A stretch of 64,000 nt of DNA from Piromyces finnis (GCA_002104945.1 MCFH01000039.1:420501-484500); one strand, 5' to 3'; positions 53,035 to 63,551 are shown, numbered from the stretch's first letter. Translations and numbers: made by a program. The notes: generated by a model not told the origin, from the sequence alone.

Positions 53035-53589
53035 TTGAAAAATAGAAAGGTGGAAAGCGGTATAATTTCATTGGTAACTTCATTATTTACCGAATGCAGT
53101 ACAAGAATTATAGTCAATAATGTTTTTACTAATGAAATAAGAATGGATCGAGGTTTGATGCAAGGAGCCATCTTATCTCCATTGTTGTTTAATATTTTCA
53201 TTGATGATCTAGCAAGTTCATTAAACAACGCTTATCCTAATGATCCATTGCCACATTCATTATTTTTTGCGGATGATATAAAATTAAACCACAGTGATCA
53301 AAATTCGTTGCAAGACATGATGAATGTCTGTAACAACTGGGCCGAGGATAATGGTATGGAGTTCAATATAGATAAATCAGCCTATCTTTTGAATCCGGAC
53401 ATACCATTGGAAAAGCCATTTTATCTTTATAAAAATAGCGAGTGGAAAGAATTAGCTGGTGTGGAAAGTTACAAGTACCTAGGATTTCCACATACCAGTA
53501 AGGGGATTGACTTTAAGAAGCATTTAAATCATTCAGCGTTAAAGGCCTTGTCCATACTTCAATCCCTTGACTACTATAAGGAGGTGTAA
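53035..53589 (+). pseudogene. LINE ORF2: RT catalytic core with FADD
   Basis: 184-codon frame. 'GIISLVTSLFTECSTRIIVN', 'MDRGLMQGAILSPLLFNIFI' (with G-L-M-Q-G instead of the commoner G-x-P-Q-G), 'SLFFADDIKLNHSDQ' (catalytic F-A-D-D), 'NNWAEDNGMEFNIDKSAYLL' and 'VESYKYLGFPHTSKGIDFKK'. Ends at TAA 53587-53589, nine codons short of the next frame; one in-frame stop may be the only lesion here. Confidence 0.92.
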
Positions 53590-53604
53590 CCGGAGTATAT
53601 TAAG

Positions 53605-54273
53605 TTGAATATATTCCGAATGTACATTAGACCCGTTATGGAATATTCAGCAGGTCTAGCCTTCTACTGGATGAAGGAAATTCAATGTCTTAAGAACCAA
53701 AGTGGTAGACCCAATTATAGTGAAATCGAGAGTTACCATGAAGTTATTGAAAAGGGTCTACGATGGATATTAGGCTATGGGAAATTGTCCAATGCATACT
53801 GTCTTCTTGGTGTACCAGGTAGTTTAATGCGGTTATATATTTTAGCATTAAAGTTACGTGTGCATATTTCAAAGACGGACAAAGATAACCCAATCAATGT
53901 AGCGTTCCATCCACCGTCAAGAGAAACACCAGTGGTGTCATCTTTTTCATTTCTCCACAAAGTAGTTAAATGGAATGGGTTGTTTAACGAATATGATTAC
54001 TTTGGACTTCCACCTTCCAAGGGTCAAGAAGTACAAAGCTTGGGAATAAAAAAAGGAAAGAAATTAAATACGACAAGGGAGAAGCTTCTTGATGGGTTGG
54101 AAGGAAGAATTAACGATATGGTGTATTGGAACTTTCAAAAGTTAACCATGAACCAATGTATCCTACCTCAAGCAAGAACCTACGATAAAGAGAAAGAAAA
54201 GTCCAAGCTAATTACCACTGATAAATGTGTCTTTATAAGAAATAAAATGATAAGAAGAAATGCCATAGCTTGA
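53605..54273 (+). pseudogene. LINE ORF2: RT thumb and connection
   Basis: 'NIFRMYIRPVMEYSAGLAFY' (the L-x-x-Y-x-x-x-x-R-P-x-x-E-Y thumb box of LINEs), 'YHEVIEKGLRWILGYGK', 'LLGVPGSLMRLYILALKLRV'. The same frame is separated from the core only by the stop at 53587. Ends at TGA 54271-54273. Confidence 0.85.
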
Positions 54274-54543
54274 AGATTAAATGCCATTGGGGTAGGAAAT
54301 AAAAGAATGTGTCCTCTATGTGGTAATGATTTCCATAGAAGTCATATTAATAAATGCAATTTTATCCTTTCACCACCCTTTAATACTATCTTGAAGGAAA
54401 AGGATATAATAGCATTTAAAGATAAGAAGAAACATCCTAATTTACCACCTACCTACAATATATTAGATTTCTTACTTAATCATAAAAAATATGAGGTATT
54501 TGGTGAATTTATAGATGCATTATATAAATATTGGGTTAATTAA
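54274..54543 (+). pseudogene. LINE ORF2: C-terminal cysteine-rich motif
   Basis: 'RMCPLCGNDFHRSHINKCNF' is a C-x2-C...H...C zinc motif like the C-P-L-C...H-x-x-x-x-C found after the RT of many LINEs. Then 'DFLLNHKKYEVFGEFIDALY' and stop TAA 54541-54543, the probable natural end of ORF2. Confidence 0.8.
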
Positions 54544-55953
54544 AGAAAAATGACATTTTCCAACCCAAGATATAAAACAAAATTTATTAATTAATAGAGA
54601 AAGAAAGAAAGAGTATAATTCCAATGCTGTGATGGCTGAAGACAGGCATCTCAGGAATATTTTTTTTTCAAAGCTGTAATGGCTGAACATAAGACTCTTT
54701 GAACCCTTTAATGTTTTACTCTCTCTCTTTGACACCTTTGTCTAACTTAAAAATTAAATTTTTTAAAAAAATTTTTCTTGATAGGGGAAAAATTTATTAA
54801 AAATTTAAGTTGTAACACCAAAAATTTCTACGTTTGAATAGGAATAGAAGATAAAAAAGACTTTATAACACCTTCTCATGCTCATGCTTAGATCCTTAGG
54901 TTTTATATATAAGAAAAATAATAAAAATATATAGATATAAAAAAATTTTTTTTTATATTATCTATATTATTTTTATTATTTTTTAAAGTATATATATATA
55001 AAAAAAATACAGTTTACATAGAATAAAAAGTGTTAAGGAAATATAACCTATGTAGTTTCTAGAGCACCCTCTTATTATCCAAAAGCTTAAAAAAATAATA
55101 AGAAAAGTGCACTTTTATGGAATTGAAAGGACAGGGGGTAACGTCGTATATTATCAACATATTATGAGTTGACTTTGTCCATTCAACAATTGAATTTGAA
55201 AAAATATTTTTTTCACAAACCTTAATTAATAATAAAATGATATCCACCGGGCGGGTAGGTGATATTATTTGTATTATTAATGCAATAATAATAGAAAAGC
55301 CTATTAAAAATAATAAATATAAGAAGGTAGTTCAATCTATATTTTTTTATGTACTTTTTTCTACCACTTTATATTTATTATTTAAGCCAAAACAACGATT
55401 TTTCCAACACTGTTAAGTCTACTTGGGAGTCAGCATATATTATCCATATAATATGAGTGGACTCTTTCTATTTAAAAAATTGAATCAAAATTTTTTGTCT
55501 CTTGCCAATCACGAACTCTAATTAATAACAAAATAATGATATTTTATCCTACTTGATATTATATTATTTATTTTGTTATACATTTGTTATTCTATAAGCA
55601 AAGAACAGAAAGCTTTAGCACTGCTAATGAATATATAATAAGAAATTAAATAACTTTATGTATATTCTTTATAAAGCTCATGAAAAACCTAGATCAATGC
55701 AAATTCTTAATCATTTCTCTATCAACATGACAATCACGTGATTATTAACAACTATGCAGTCTTCATATGAAAGTCCTGCAATTAATTAACTATAGATAGT
55801 AAATATTCTTTTGACTATACATATATTCCTTCTCAATCAATCTACTCAACCTCTACGGAATTCTCCTACAGAATCTTGCTGATTTATACCACTACATAAC
55901 ATATAAAACATCACATTAATCTATAAACTATGACATACACGTGATTATTAATT
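54544..55953. other. LINE 3' region and flanking DNA
   Basis: 54544-54760 probably is the LINE 3' UTR, with a direct repeat of the type 'GCTGTGATGGCTGAA' (54626 and 54673). From 55059 there are two diverged copies of a 180-base sequence (55140-55330 and 55430-55580: 'TATTATC', 'AATATGAGT.GACT', 'TTGAAT', 'AATTAATAA.AAAATGATAT'). 'CACGTGATTATTAA' occurs at 55736 and 55939. No gene recognised. Confidence 0.4.
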
Positions 55954-56523
55954 TGATATAAGTTTCTTTTATGTTGTAGTAATTTAATATTAGTTTATTT
56001 ATAATTTATTATATTAGGTGAAAAATATTTTATTACTATTAACTTCTCTCTTATTAATAATTTCACTTATAATATTTTCTTATTAATTATTAAAGCTCTT
56101 CCCTTTCTAATTATTAATTATTTTTACATGAATATTTTTATATTATAAAATTCCTATAATTGAATATCAATTATATAATGTAATGTATTCATAATATATG
56201 AATAATAATTAAATAGGATATAGTATAATATATTTTACATTTTATATGAAATATTACTATATAAGGAAAGGTAATGTAATACAAATAAGTATTACAATAA
56301 AATTAATACTAATATATAATATTAATATTTAAGAATATAATGAAATATGTACATGAATTCTATAACTAATATATAAATAATGTATTATAATATATATCAA
56401 TTATTATATTATTATTATGAAATATTATATATAAATTTCTAAAGATGAAATTGAATATTTTAAATAATAAAAATTATTTTAAATATTGGCTAATATGTAG
56501 CTAGACATATTAATTTCATATCA
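55954..56523 (-). repeat. 3' LTR of element C
   Basis: 570 bp, ends TGATAT...ATATCA (6-bp inverted repeat). Identical by eye to the 5' LTR. A short candidate purine tract AGGGAAG (56528-56534) lies just inside it; weak. Confidence 0.95.
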
Positions 56524-56863
56524 GAAACTTCCCTGCTAGAATTGAGCTATAATTATTAATTATTTGATATAATTAAAATAATTATATGCGAAATAATTTA
56601 ATAAAATTTATATTGAAATATTTTTATAATTATATAAAAAAAATTAAAAATTTTTATAAAAATTTTTATATTTAAAATTTTTTTTTTTTTGTTTTGTTTT
56701 GTTTATATATATATGTATATATCTTTCTATTATTATTAATAATTAATATAATTATTAATCTACTAAGTTATCAATCTTCCTCTTACTTATTATTATAATT
56801 ATATACTTATATAGTTAGTATATATATATTTTAATACATTTATAATTTTATTTCATTTTATTT
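56524..56863 (-). other. 3' untranslated part of element C
   Basis: 340 bases between pol stop and 3' LTR. Very A/T-rich, with T and TTTTG runs near 56687-56704 and TA repeats. No conserved motif beyond the weak purine tract. Confidence 0.55.
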
Positions 56864-57802
56864 CTACTCCCTGAATGGTAATATATTTTTAAAATGGACA
56901 TTTCTTTCTAAATATTGTCCCGTCAGTTCATCTTGTAATTTAGCTGTGTTCCAAGATATTTCTCTAATAATAAAAGGACCAATAAAATAGGGTTCTAACT
57001 TGTTTCTTTGTTGGTTCCTAATCTTTACCTTATCCCCTATTTTGTAGTTATTTTTATTGTTCATACTTTGTTGAGCTAATCTTCTACTTTTCCAATAATT
57101 TATCGTCCCTAGCATTTTACTGGCAGCTTGTTTTACCCATTTGGCGTGGTCTATAAATCTTTCCATTAATAATTCTTCTATTGATCTTTCTTCTATACTT
57201 AATATTGAATTTCTTATATTTATATCAATTGGAATATTTTCTGATCTTCCATACAAGAGTTCAAAACTTGAATAACCAGTAGAAACAGATTTACAAGTTC
57301 GAATAGCCCATAATGCAATTGGTAACAATACATCCCAGTTTTCATTGTTATCAGAGATATTTCTTAATTGCTTACCAATTTCTCTGTTTCTGTTTTCCAC
57401 CAGTCCATTAGATTCCGGATGGTATGTACTAATGAAATGAATGTATACATCATAAAGATCTACAAATATTTTTGTGTACTCTGAAACAAATTGTACACCA
57501 TTATCTGTTATTATTAATTGTGGAGTTCCATGCCTACTAAATACTTCAACTAAGAAATTAGTTACGTCTTGAGAAGTAGTAGTTCTAACTGGTTTTGCTT
57601 CCACCCATTTTGTAAAGTAATCCACACATACCATTATATATTTATTCCCAAGTGTGGTTTCTCTTAATGGACCTATAATATCAAGACCAAGTCTAACAAA
57701 GGGTGCTTCTACAGGAGTTCTAAACTTTTCTGTCGGCTTTGGTAATGGCTCAGATTTATTTAACTGACATATTTTACATAAAGAGACATATTTTTTTACA
57801 TC
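56864..57802 (-). CDS. Integrase part of element C Pol (after frameshift)
   Basis: Continues Pol in the shifted frame from codon 57802. Zinc-finger Cys pair in 'VSLCKICQLNK'; core 'RLGLDIIGPL' (Asp), 'VCVDYFTKWVEAKP', 'IITDNGVQFVSEY' (Asp), 'YHPESNGLVENRNREIGKQ' (Glu in L-V-E-N-R), all three catalytic positions present; then 'FELLYGRSENIPIDI' and a C-terminal 'KIGDKVKIRNQQRNKLEPYF', 'GPFIIREISWNTAKL' (GPY/F-type module). Stops at 56864-56866. No chromodomain. The first Met (57634) is not a true start: the protein is a continuation. Confidence 0.92.
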   Translation of the reverse strand, partial: DVKKYVSLCKICQLNKSEPLPKPTEKFRTPVEAPFVRLGLDIIGPLRETTLGNKYIMVCVDYFTKWVEAKPVRTTTSQDVTNFLVEVFSRHGTPQLIITDNGVQFVSEYTKIFVDLYDVYIHFISTYHPESNGLVENRNREIGKQLRNISDNNENWDVLLPIALWAIRTCKSVSTGYSSFELLYGRSENIPIDINIRNSILSIEERSIEELLMERFIDHAKWVKQAASKMLGTINYWKSRRLAQQSMNNKNNYKIGDKVKIRNQQRNKLEPYFIGPFIIREISWNTAKLQDELTGQYLERNVHFKNILPFRE

Positions 57803-60800
57803 TGATTAAATTTTTCCAATAAAATTTGTTTTTGATTCTTTCATAAGTTTTCTGTACTCCTTCATGTCCAATTCTATGCTCTTTTGCAATTATTTTAATT
57901 TTAGTGTAAGGGTCATCAATAATCTCCCTAAAATTATTATTATCCTTGAAATATAATTTATTGTCAATAGTGACAATTTTATCATTTAAAAATTTTTTCA
58001 TAAAATCGGAAACAAATTTTTCGTTCTCCTCCTCGGTAAAATTGGAACTATTGGTTTTGTTGGAAACATCGATATTTTTGATATTATTATTATTATCATT
58101 ATTATTATTATTATTATTAATTTCCAAATTATCCAAATTATTAGCAATAAACTTATTAATGTTACCATTATTCTCATCTTTATTATTATTGTCATTACCA
58201 TCAGAAATAGTAGTGTTAACAATTAAATTCTCTTTCAAAGTTATTCTGGATAAAGCATTAGCAATTTTATTAGCTTTTCCTGGTTGATAAATAATATTAA
58301 CTTTTAATTGACTAAATTTATCACACCAGCGTTGATGTTTCTTTGTATTCGGTTCTCCTTTCTTAATGATGGGAACTAAAGGTTCATGATCAGTATAAAG
58401 AATGGTTTGAAATGGATTCCCTAGAATATATGGTTCAAATTGTAAAAGACAATAATAAGCAGCAGTACCTTCTAATTCAGTAGTGGTATAATTTTCTTCC
58501 GTTTTCTTAATACTTCTACTAACAAAATAAACTGGGTGTTCAATATTGTCATCATATAACTGTAGTAAAACACCACCAATTCCATATCCACAAGCATCAG
58601 ATCTAATTATAAAAGGAACATCAAATTTAGGAAAACAAAGAATTGGTGCATTAACTAGGCAATATATCAGATTTCTGAAACTTTGTTCTTGAATTTCTGT
58701 CCATTCATATTTAATTTTTTTCTTTAATAGTTTGCAAAGAGGAGCTGCAATAGCAGAATAATTTTCAATAAAATTTCTGTAATAACTAGTCATACCTAAA
58801 AATGAACGTAGTTCAGAAATATCTCGTGGTGGGTTCATTTCTTTAATAGATGCGACTTTCTTTTCCAAAGGAAGTAAGCCATCAATAGTAACCCGATGAC
58901 CTAAAGCCTCTATTTCAAGTTGACAAAAAGAACATTTCTCAATATTTAACTTTAATTTGTTATTACGTAAAATAGTAAAAACTTTTCTTAAGTCATTAAT
59001 ATGATCTTCAAAACTGGGAGAATAAATAATAACATCATCTAAATATATTTGAACACATTCATTAATTAAATCGAAAAAGATACGATTCATTTCACGCTGA
59101 AAAGTGGCAGGAGCATTAGTTAATCCAAAAGGCATAACTTTAAAATAATAGTTACCAAATTTAGTGGTAAAAGAAGTTTTATCCATATCTTCTTTGAACA
59201 TAGGAATTTGATGATATCCACTAAATAAATCGATTGTTGAAAAGATTTTTGAGTCTTTAAGTGAGTCAAAAATTTCTTTGATTTTAGGTAGGGCGTATGC
59301 ATCTTTAACAGTTACATTATTTAATTTTCTAAAATCAATGCAAAGGCGCCATTTTCCATTTTTCTTCTTAACCATAACCACTGGAGAAGCCCACGGAGAA
59401 TGAGACGGTTCAATTAGACCTTTATTAATTAGTTTTTCTAATTCTTCTTTTAAACCTGATAATTGAACTTGTGAAATATTATAAGCTTTTTGTTTAATAG
59501 GGCGCACATTATCCTCCAAAATAATGTGGTGTGGTAACAAATTTGATGGTTCCAAATCATCAGAAGATACAGCAATAACATCATTAAAATTTTTAAGAAG
59601 AGAACTAAATAAATTTTTATCAACATCGTTATCAACTTTGATATTAGAAATTATATTATTAATAATATCCATTTTATTATTATTATTATTTTCTATTTTG
59701 TTAAGTCTATTTTCTTCAACTACAGCTAAAATAGTACTAGCGGTTATATCTTCATAATCAAAATAAATATCTTCTACATCATTGGAATAGCAAGAAAGAG
59801 CTTGGGATTGAAATATAGAAATATCTTCAACATCAACAATAGGAATAAATTTATTATCAGAAGATTTCAAAATTAATGTTTTATCAACTGTATCAATCAT
59901 AATGCGATTTTCATTTTGTGTTTTAAATCCAATAATAGCATCATAAAATGAATCGTTTTTATCTGATATTCTAAATATAGAATCAAATTCAATTTTGCCT
60001 ATTTTTACATGAAGTTTCACTAGATCATATACTCTAGCAACATCATCAACCATTGCTTGTCTTATTCTTCCTCTAATTTGTCCTACAATTTCAAAATCTT
60101 TAATTTTATTATCTAAAAAGGAGCGCGTAATTAAATTTGTATTACTACATGCATCAATAAATATAGCTGCTGAATGGGAATTGATTGTACCATGAACAAC
60201 TGCAACATCATGATCGTTTACTTTGGTTCTTCCATCGATATTAATGAAATTATTATTTAATTTATACAAATTATTATTATTTTCATCAACTTCAGTGGTA
60301 CTAATAGTAATATTATCCAACTTTAAATTCTTTAATCCCTTAATTAATTCAGCTTTGGACGTTTTACTAACACCTAAAAGTTGTCCAAAAGTAATATTAG
60401 CTGGAGTATTTAATAAATCGGTACATATATTATATTCTTCTGAATCTTTTAGCATTTGGATTGAAGTTTTTGTTTTTATACTATTAGAATTATCACTAGG
60501 TAATATATTTTCCAAAGTGGATTCTTCATTTATACGCGTGTTTTTACGCGTTTTCTTTACCTTATTAGCTTCTTTCATATCTATATCGGTATTTAAACTA
60601 GTAGTCTTATTTTTCTTTGATTTATCTTCATTTTCTAATTTAAAATTTACTTTCTTGGTTTTATTATTCTTATCAATTGAATTATCATTAATATTATTAT
60701 TCAATTTTATATTATTATTTATATCTTTTTCATTATTATTATTATCCGAAGTGTTATCTTTAATATTGCTATAATTATTTTTATTATTGATATTGATATT

Positions 60801-61322
60801 GTTATTAATATTATTATTATCATTATTATTTAAATTATTATTGTTAAAATTATTACTAGAATTATTAGTATTATTATTGGTATTAAAATTATTATTATAG
60901 ATATCATCAAAATTATTACTAATATTATTGTTAAAATTATTTTCATTTGTAATATTGCTATTCATATTATTAAAATTATTATTATTCATATTATTATTTA
61001 AATTAGTTTTATTCATATTATTAATGTTATTATTAGTGTTAATATTAGTATTAATATTTTTAAAATTATTCTTTTCTCTTTCTGTATTAGGAATTCTGGA
61101 ATATGGATTTTTAGCTTTTAATTTCTCATCTCGATGTCTTTTAGCTGCAGCAACAATAGCTTCATAATTAGGTGAATAAGTAGTTGCTGTAACATCGGGA
61201 TTCATTGTATTATTATTATTATAGTAATAGTTATTATTAGTGTTGGCAGTTTGATTAACGGAAGTTTGCCCTCTTCCATAACCTAGTTTTTTGTATAATA
61301 TGTAGAGTTCATGTGTGGGCAA
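57774..61322 (-). CDS. Pol of element C: protease, RT, RNase H, integrase start
   Basis: In the -1 frame relative to gag. Residues about 25-215 are Asn-rich linker; 'ANITFGQLLGVSKTSKAELI' about 300-330; retropepsin about 370-470 with D-A-C-S where D-S/T-G is normal (about 388), 'FYDAIIGFKT'; RT about 600-860: 'WRLCIDFRKLNNVTV', 'FSTIDLFSGYHQIPM', 'VMPFGLTNAPATFQREMNRI', catalytic Y-L-D-D (about 761); RNase H about 900-1040: 'IIRSDACGYGIGG', 'TELEGTAAYYCLLQFEPY', 'LYTDHEPLVP', 'NALSRIT'; Asn-rich linker; first half of integrase zinc finger 'HRIGHEGVQKTYERI'. After 'FYWKNLI' two bases are missing near 57803 and the frame ends in a false tail. Confidence 0.95.
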   Translation of the reverse strand: MPTHELYILYKKLGYGRGQTSVNQTANTNNNYYYNNNNTMNPDVTATTYSPNYEAIVAAAKRHRDEKLKAKNPYSRIPNTEREKNNFKNINTNINTNNNINNMNKTNLNNNMNNNNFNNMNSNITNENNFNNNISNNFDDIYNNNFNTNNNTNNSSNNFNNNNLNNNDNNNINNNININNKNNYSNIKDNTSDNNNNEKDINNNIKLNNNINDNSIDKNNKTKKVNFKLENEDKSKKNKTTSLNTDIDMKEANKVKKTRKNTRINEESTLENILPSDNSNSIKTKTSIQMLKDSEEYNICTDLLNTPANITFGQLLGVSKTSKAELIKGLKNLKLDNITISTTEVDENNNNLYKLNNNFINIDGRTKVNDHDVAVVHGTINSHSAAIFIDACSNTNLITRSFLDNKIKDFEIVGQIRGRIRQAMVDDVARVYDLVKLHVKIGKIEFDSIFRISDKNDSFYDAIIGFKTQNENRIMIDTVDKTLILKSSDNKFIPIVDVEDISIFQSQALSCYSNDVEDIYFDYEDITASTILAVVEENRLNKIENNNNNKMDIINNIISNIKVDNDVDKNLFSSLLKNFNDVIAVSSDDLEPSNLLPHHIILEDNVRPIKQKAYNISQVQLSGLKEELEKLINKGLIEPSHSPWASPVVMVKKKNGKWRLCIDFRKLNNVTVKDAYALPKIKEIFDSLKDSKIFSTIDLFSGYHQIPMFKEDMDKTSFTTKFGNYYFKVMPFGLTNAPATFQREMNRIFFDLINECVQIYLDDVIIYSPSFEDHINDLRKVFTILRNNKLKLNIEKCSFCQLEIEALGHRVTIDGLLPLEKKVASIKEMNPPRDISELRSFLGMTSYYRNFIENYSAIAAPLCKLLKKKIKYEWTEIQEQSFRNLIYCLVNAPILCFPKFDVPFIIRSDACGYGIGGVLLQLYDDNIEHPVYFVSRSIKKTEENYTTTELEGTAAYYCLLQFEPYILGNPFQTILYTDHEPLVPIIKKGEPNTKKHQRWCDKFSQLKVNIIYQPGKANKIANALSRITLKENLIVNTTISDGNDNNNKDENNGNINKFIANNLDNLEINNNNNNNDNNNNIKNIDVSNKTNSSNFTEEENEKFVSDFMKKFLNDKIVTIDNKLYFKDNNNFREIIDDPYTKIKIIAKEHRIGHEGVQKTYERIKNKFYWKNLIRCKKICLFM
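61254..61292 (-). promoter_or_regulatory. -1 ribosomal frameshift signal of element C
   Basis: Slippery heptamer A_AAA_AAC at 61292-61286, in the gag frame, directly before the TAG stop. After a 6-base spacer, ATGGAAG and CTTCCGT can pair (7 bp, one G-U) around an 8-base loop. The pol frame is open through the site as K-K-L-G-Y. Position and spacing are typical of -1 frameshift sites in retroviruses and gypsy elements. Confidence 0.85.
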
Positions 61323-62212
61323 AATCTGGCAATATGACCTGGTTCATGGCAGAAATAACAGGTCTTTATGTGTAAGTTCTGCATTCCGTTAATCAAATCA
61401 TTCATTTCATCATTTTGATTATTAATGCTAGTAGTTAATCTTGTATTATTATTAGAATTTGATATATTAGAATATTGTGTACTAGCACCATTATTCATAC
61501 TATTATAGCTTTTACTATAATTAACATTATTACCATTATTATTACTATTATTATTAACATTATTATTTACTTTAATATTATGTGGAGGATTGTAATTATT
61601 GTAATTATTCGAATATCTAGGCCTACTATAAGTATAATTCGAATTATTATAATTGTTATTATTAGTACGACGGTAGTTCATAGACGAAGTACTAGCTCTA
61701 AGATTTGGACCATTATGAATTTCATAATATCTTTCAGCAATCCCCATAGCATCTTCAATTGATTTTGGATCTGCGAATGCAACCTTTTCATAAACATCAT
61801 CTTGTGCAACTAGAGCGAATTCATAGTCATACACAGAAATCTTGTCTTTGAATTCATCTGGCAGATCATCATAAAGCTTCATAAACTTTTTATCAAATTC
61901 TAATACATTTTCATTAACTTCAATTTTTAACATTTTTAATTTCCTAAATTTGGCAGCTTTATCATTGTTTGAATGATATTTCTTCATAAGTATTACTTTA
62001 CATTCATTAAGAGATAAGTCTCTATTTACTTTTCTCCTATGTTCCAGAATCGCTTTGGTAGCTTCTTCACGCGTACTAGCCAAAATATAACGGTAGATAT
62101 CTTCATTAGCTACCTTTTCTATAGCTAACCAATTTTCTAAAAGATCCACCCAGGTATCTACATCTTGGTTAGTTCCTCCAATTGTTGGAAGTGGAATTTT
62201 AAATTCACCCAT
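61283..62212 (-). CDS. Gag of element C
   Basis: 309 residues from ATG 62212. Forms the particle and binds RNA. N-terminal capsid region: 'MGEFKIPLPTIGGTNQDVDT', 'WLAIEKVANEDIYRYILAST', 'ECKVILMKKYHSNNDKAAKF', 'LEFDKKFMKLYDDLPDEF' (the W...E...L...F pattern of retrotransposon Gag). Middle: Asn/Tyr/Ser-rich. C-terminal zinc knuckle C-Y-F-C-H-E-P-G-H-I-A-R-F-C (about 285-298). It stops at TAG 61283-61285 and overlaps the pol frame by 40 bases. Confidence 0.94.
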   Translation of the reverse strand: MGEFKIPLPTIGGTNQDVDTWVDLLENWLAIEKVANEDIYRYILASTREEATKAILEHRRKVNRDLSLNECKVILMKKYHSNNDKAAKFRKLKMLKIEVNENVLEFDKKFMKLYDDLPDEFKDKISVYDYEFALVAQDDVYEKVAFADPKSIEDAMGIAERYYEIHNGPNLRASTSSMNYRRTNNNNYNNSNYTYSRPRYSNNYNNYNPPHNIKVNNNVNNNSNNNGNNVNYSKSYNSMNNGASTQYSNISNSNNNTRLTTSINNQNDEMNDLINGMQNLHIKTCYFCHEPGHIARFCPHMNSTYYTKN

Positions 62213-62960
62213 TATTGAATTGAAAATAGAATAAATAATTAAATGGTAATATTATATGAAATAAAAAAAAATAAAATAAAAATAAATGTAATTCTTAATT
62301 ATAAGATTAAAATAATGTAAATAATACAATATTTTAATTCTCTTTAAATAAAATAAAATAAAATAAAATAATTAAAATAGTTAGAATTAAAATAAGTAAG
62401 AAGATACAATATTTTAATTCACTTAAAATAATATGAAAATTTCTTTAAAATAAAACTCACTATAACTAATATAGTTGGTAGTAAGCTTAATCAGATATTA
62501 TAAAATAAGTAAAAATATTATAAAATATGTAATAATAATTCTTAAATATAAAATTCTTTATATATAATATAATGTTATATAGTAATATAACATAAAACTT
62601 TTCAAACTATTGAATAAAAATAAAATAAATAATCTACCAACTAATAAACATATATGAATAAAAGATTAATCGTTTTTATTCTGGTCCGATTTCCCCAGTT
62701 TCTCTTATTCAATTATATAAAAATAATAAAATTGTATTAATAATAATATTCTTGTGGATATTAGAATATAGCTTGACTAAAGTAAATACTCTAAATTTCA
62801 CAAAATACAAAGGTAAAATAAAGAAAATAAAAATAACAATTAATTCAATTCAATAATATCGCGTTTATTTTCCACTTAATAATAAAACACTCAAACTAAA
62901 TAATTAAATTCACCTATATTATAGATTTAATTAACTAATATTAATATCTTTTATTCTACA
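62213..62960 (-). other. 5' leader of element C
   Basis: About 750 bases between PBS and gag, A/T-rich. It contains a short tandem run (AAATA)n near 62345-62372 and a duplicated segment 'ACAATATTTTAATTC' (62326 and 62406). Packaging signals are expected here but none is recognisable. Confidence 0.5.
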
Positions 62961-62978
62961 ACCTCACACTTCGCACCA
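62961..62978 (-). promoter_or_regulatory. tRNA primer-binding site of element C
   Basis: On the minus strand TGGTGCGAAGTGTGAGGT begins 3 bases after the 5' LTR. TGG matches the CCA tail of a tRNA. Which tRNA is not known; it differs from the PBS of A and E4. Confidence 0.75.
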
Positions 62979-62981
62979 ATT

Positions 62982-63551
62982 TGATATAAGTTTCTTTTAT
63001 GTTGTAGTAATTTAATATTAGTTTATTTATAATTTATTATATTAGGTGAAAAATATTTTATTACTATTAACTTCTCTCTTATTAATAATTTCACTTATAA
63101 TATTTTCTTATTAATTATTAAAGCTCTTCCCTTTCTAATTATTAATTATTTTTACATGAATATTTTTATATTATAAAATTCCTATAATTGAATATCAATT
63201 ATATAATGTAATGTATTCATAATATATGAATAATAATTAAATAGGATATAGTATAATATATTTTACATTTTATATGAAATATTACTATATAAGGAAAGGT
63301 AATGTAATACAAATAAGTATTACAATAAAATTAATACTAATATATAATATTAATATTTAAGAATATAATGAAATATGTACATGAATTCTATAACTAATAT
63401 ATAAATAATGTATTATAATATATATCAATTATTATATTATTATTATGAAATATTATATATAAATTTCTAAAGATGAAATTGAATATTTTAAATAATAAAA
63501 ATTATTTTAAATATTGGCTAATATGTAGCTAGACATATTAATTTCATATCA
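62982..63551 (-). repeat. 5' LTR of element C
   Basis: 570 bp; TGATAT...ATATCA. Precedes PBS and gag on the minus strand. Confidence 0.95.

Larger units (their letters stand above)
45706..54543 (+). mobile_element. Non-LTR (LINE-type) retrotransposon, nested insertions inside
   Basis: ORF1-like region (45706-47473 and 50725-50983) followed by ORF2 with an APE-type endonuclease, RT and a C-terminal cysteine-rich motif (51041-54543). No LTR, protease or integrase belongs to it. The host part is split by LTR L6 (47474-50724). Frameshifts in both ORFs make it dead. Its left end abuts the truncated copia. A clear poly(A) tail was not found. Confidence 0.88.
55954..63551 (-). mobile_element. Nearly intact Ty3/gypsy element C (7598 bp)
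   Basis: Two 570-bp LTRs that look identical (55954-56523, 62982-63551), TSD AATT (55950-55953, 63552-63555), PBS, gag, pol with a -1 frameshift arrangement, integrase. A 2-base loss near 57803 breaks pol. LTR identity points to very recent insertion. The element is the best representative of the lineage to which element A belongs. No chromodomain is visible. Confidence 0.96.
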
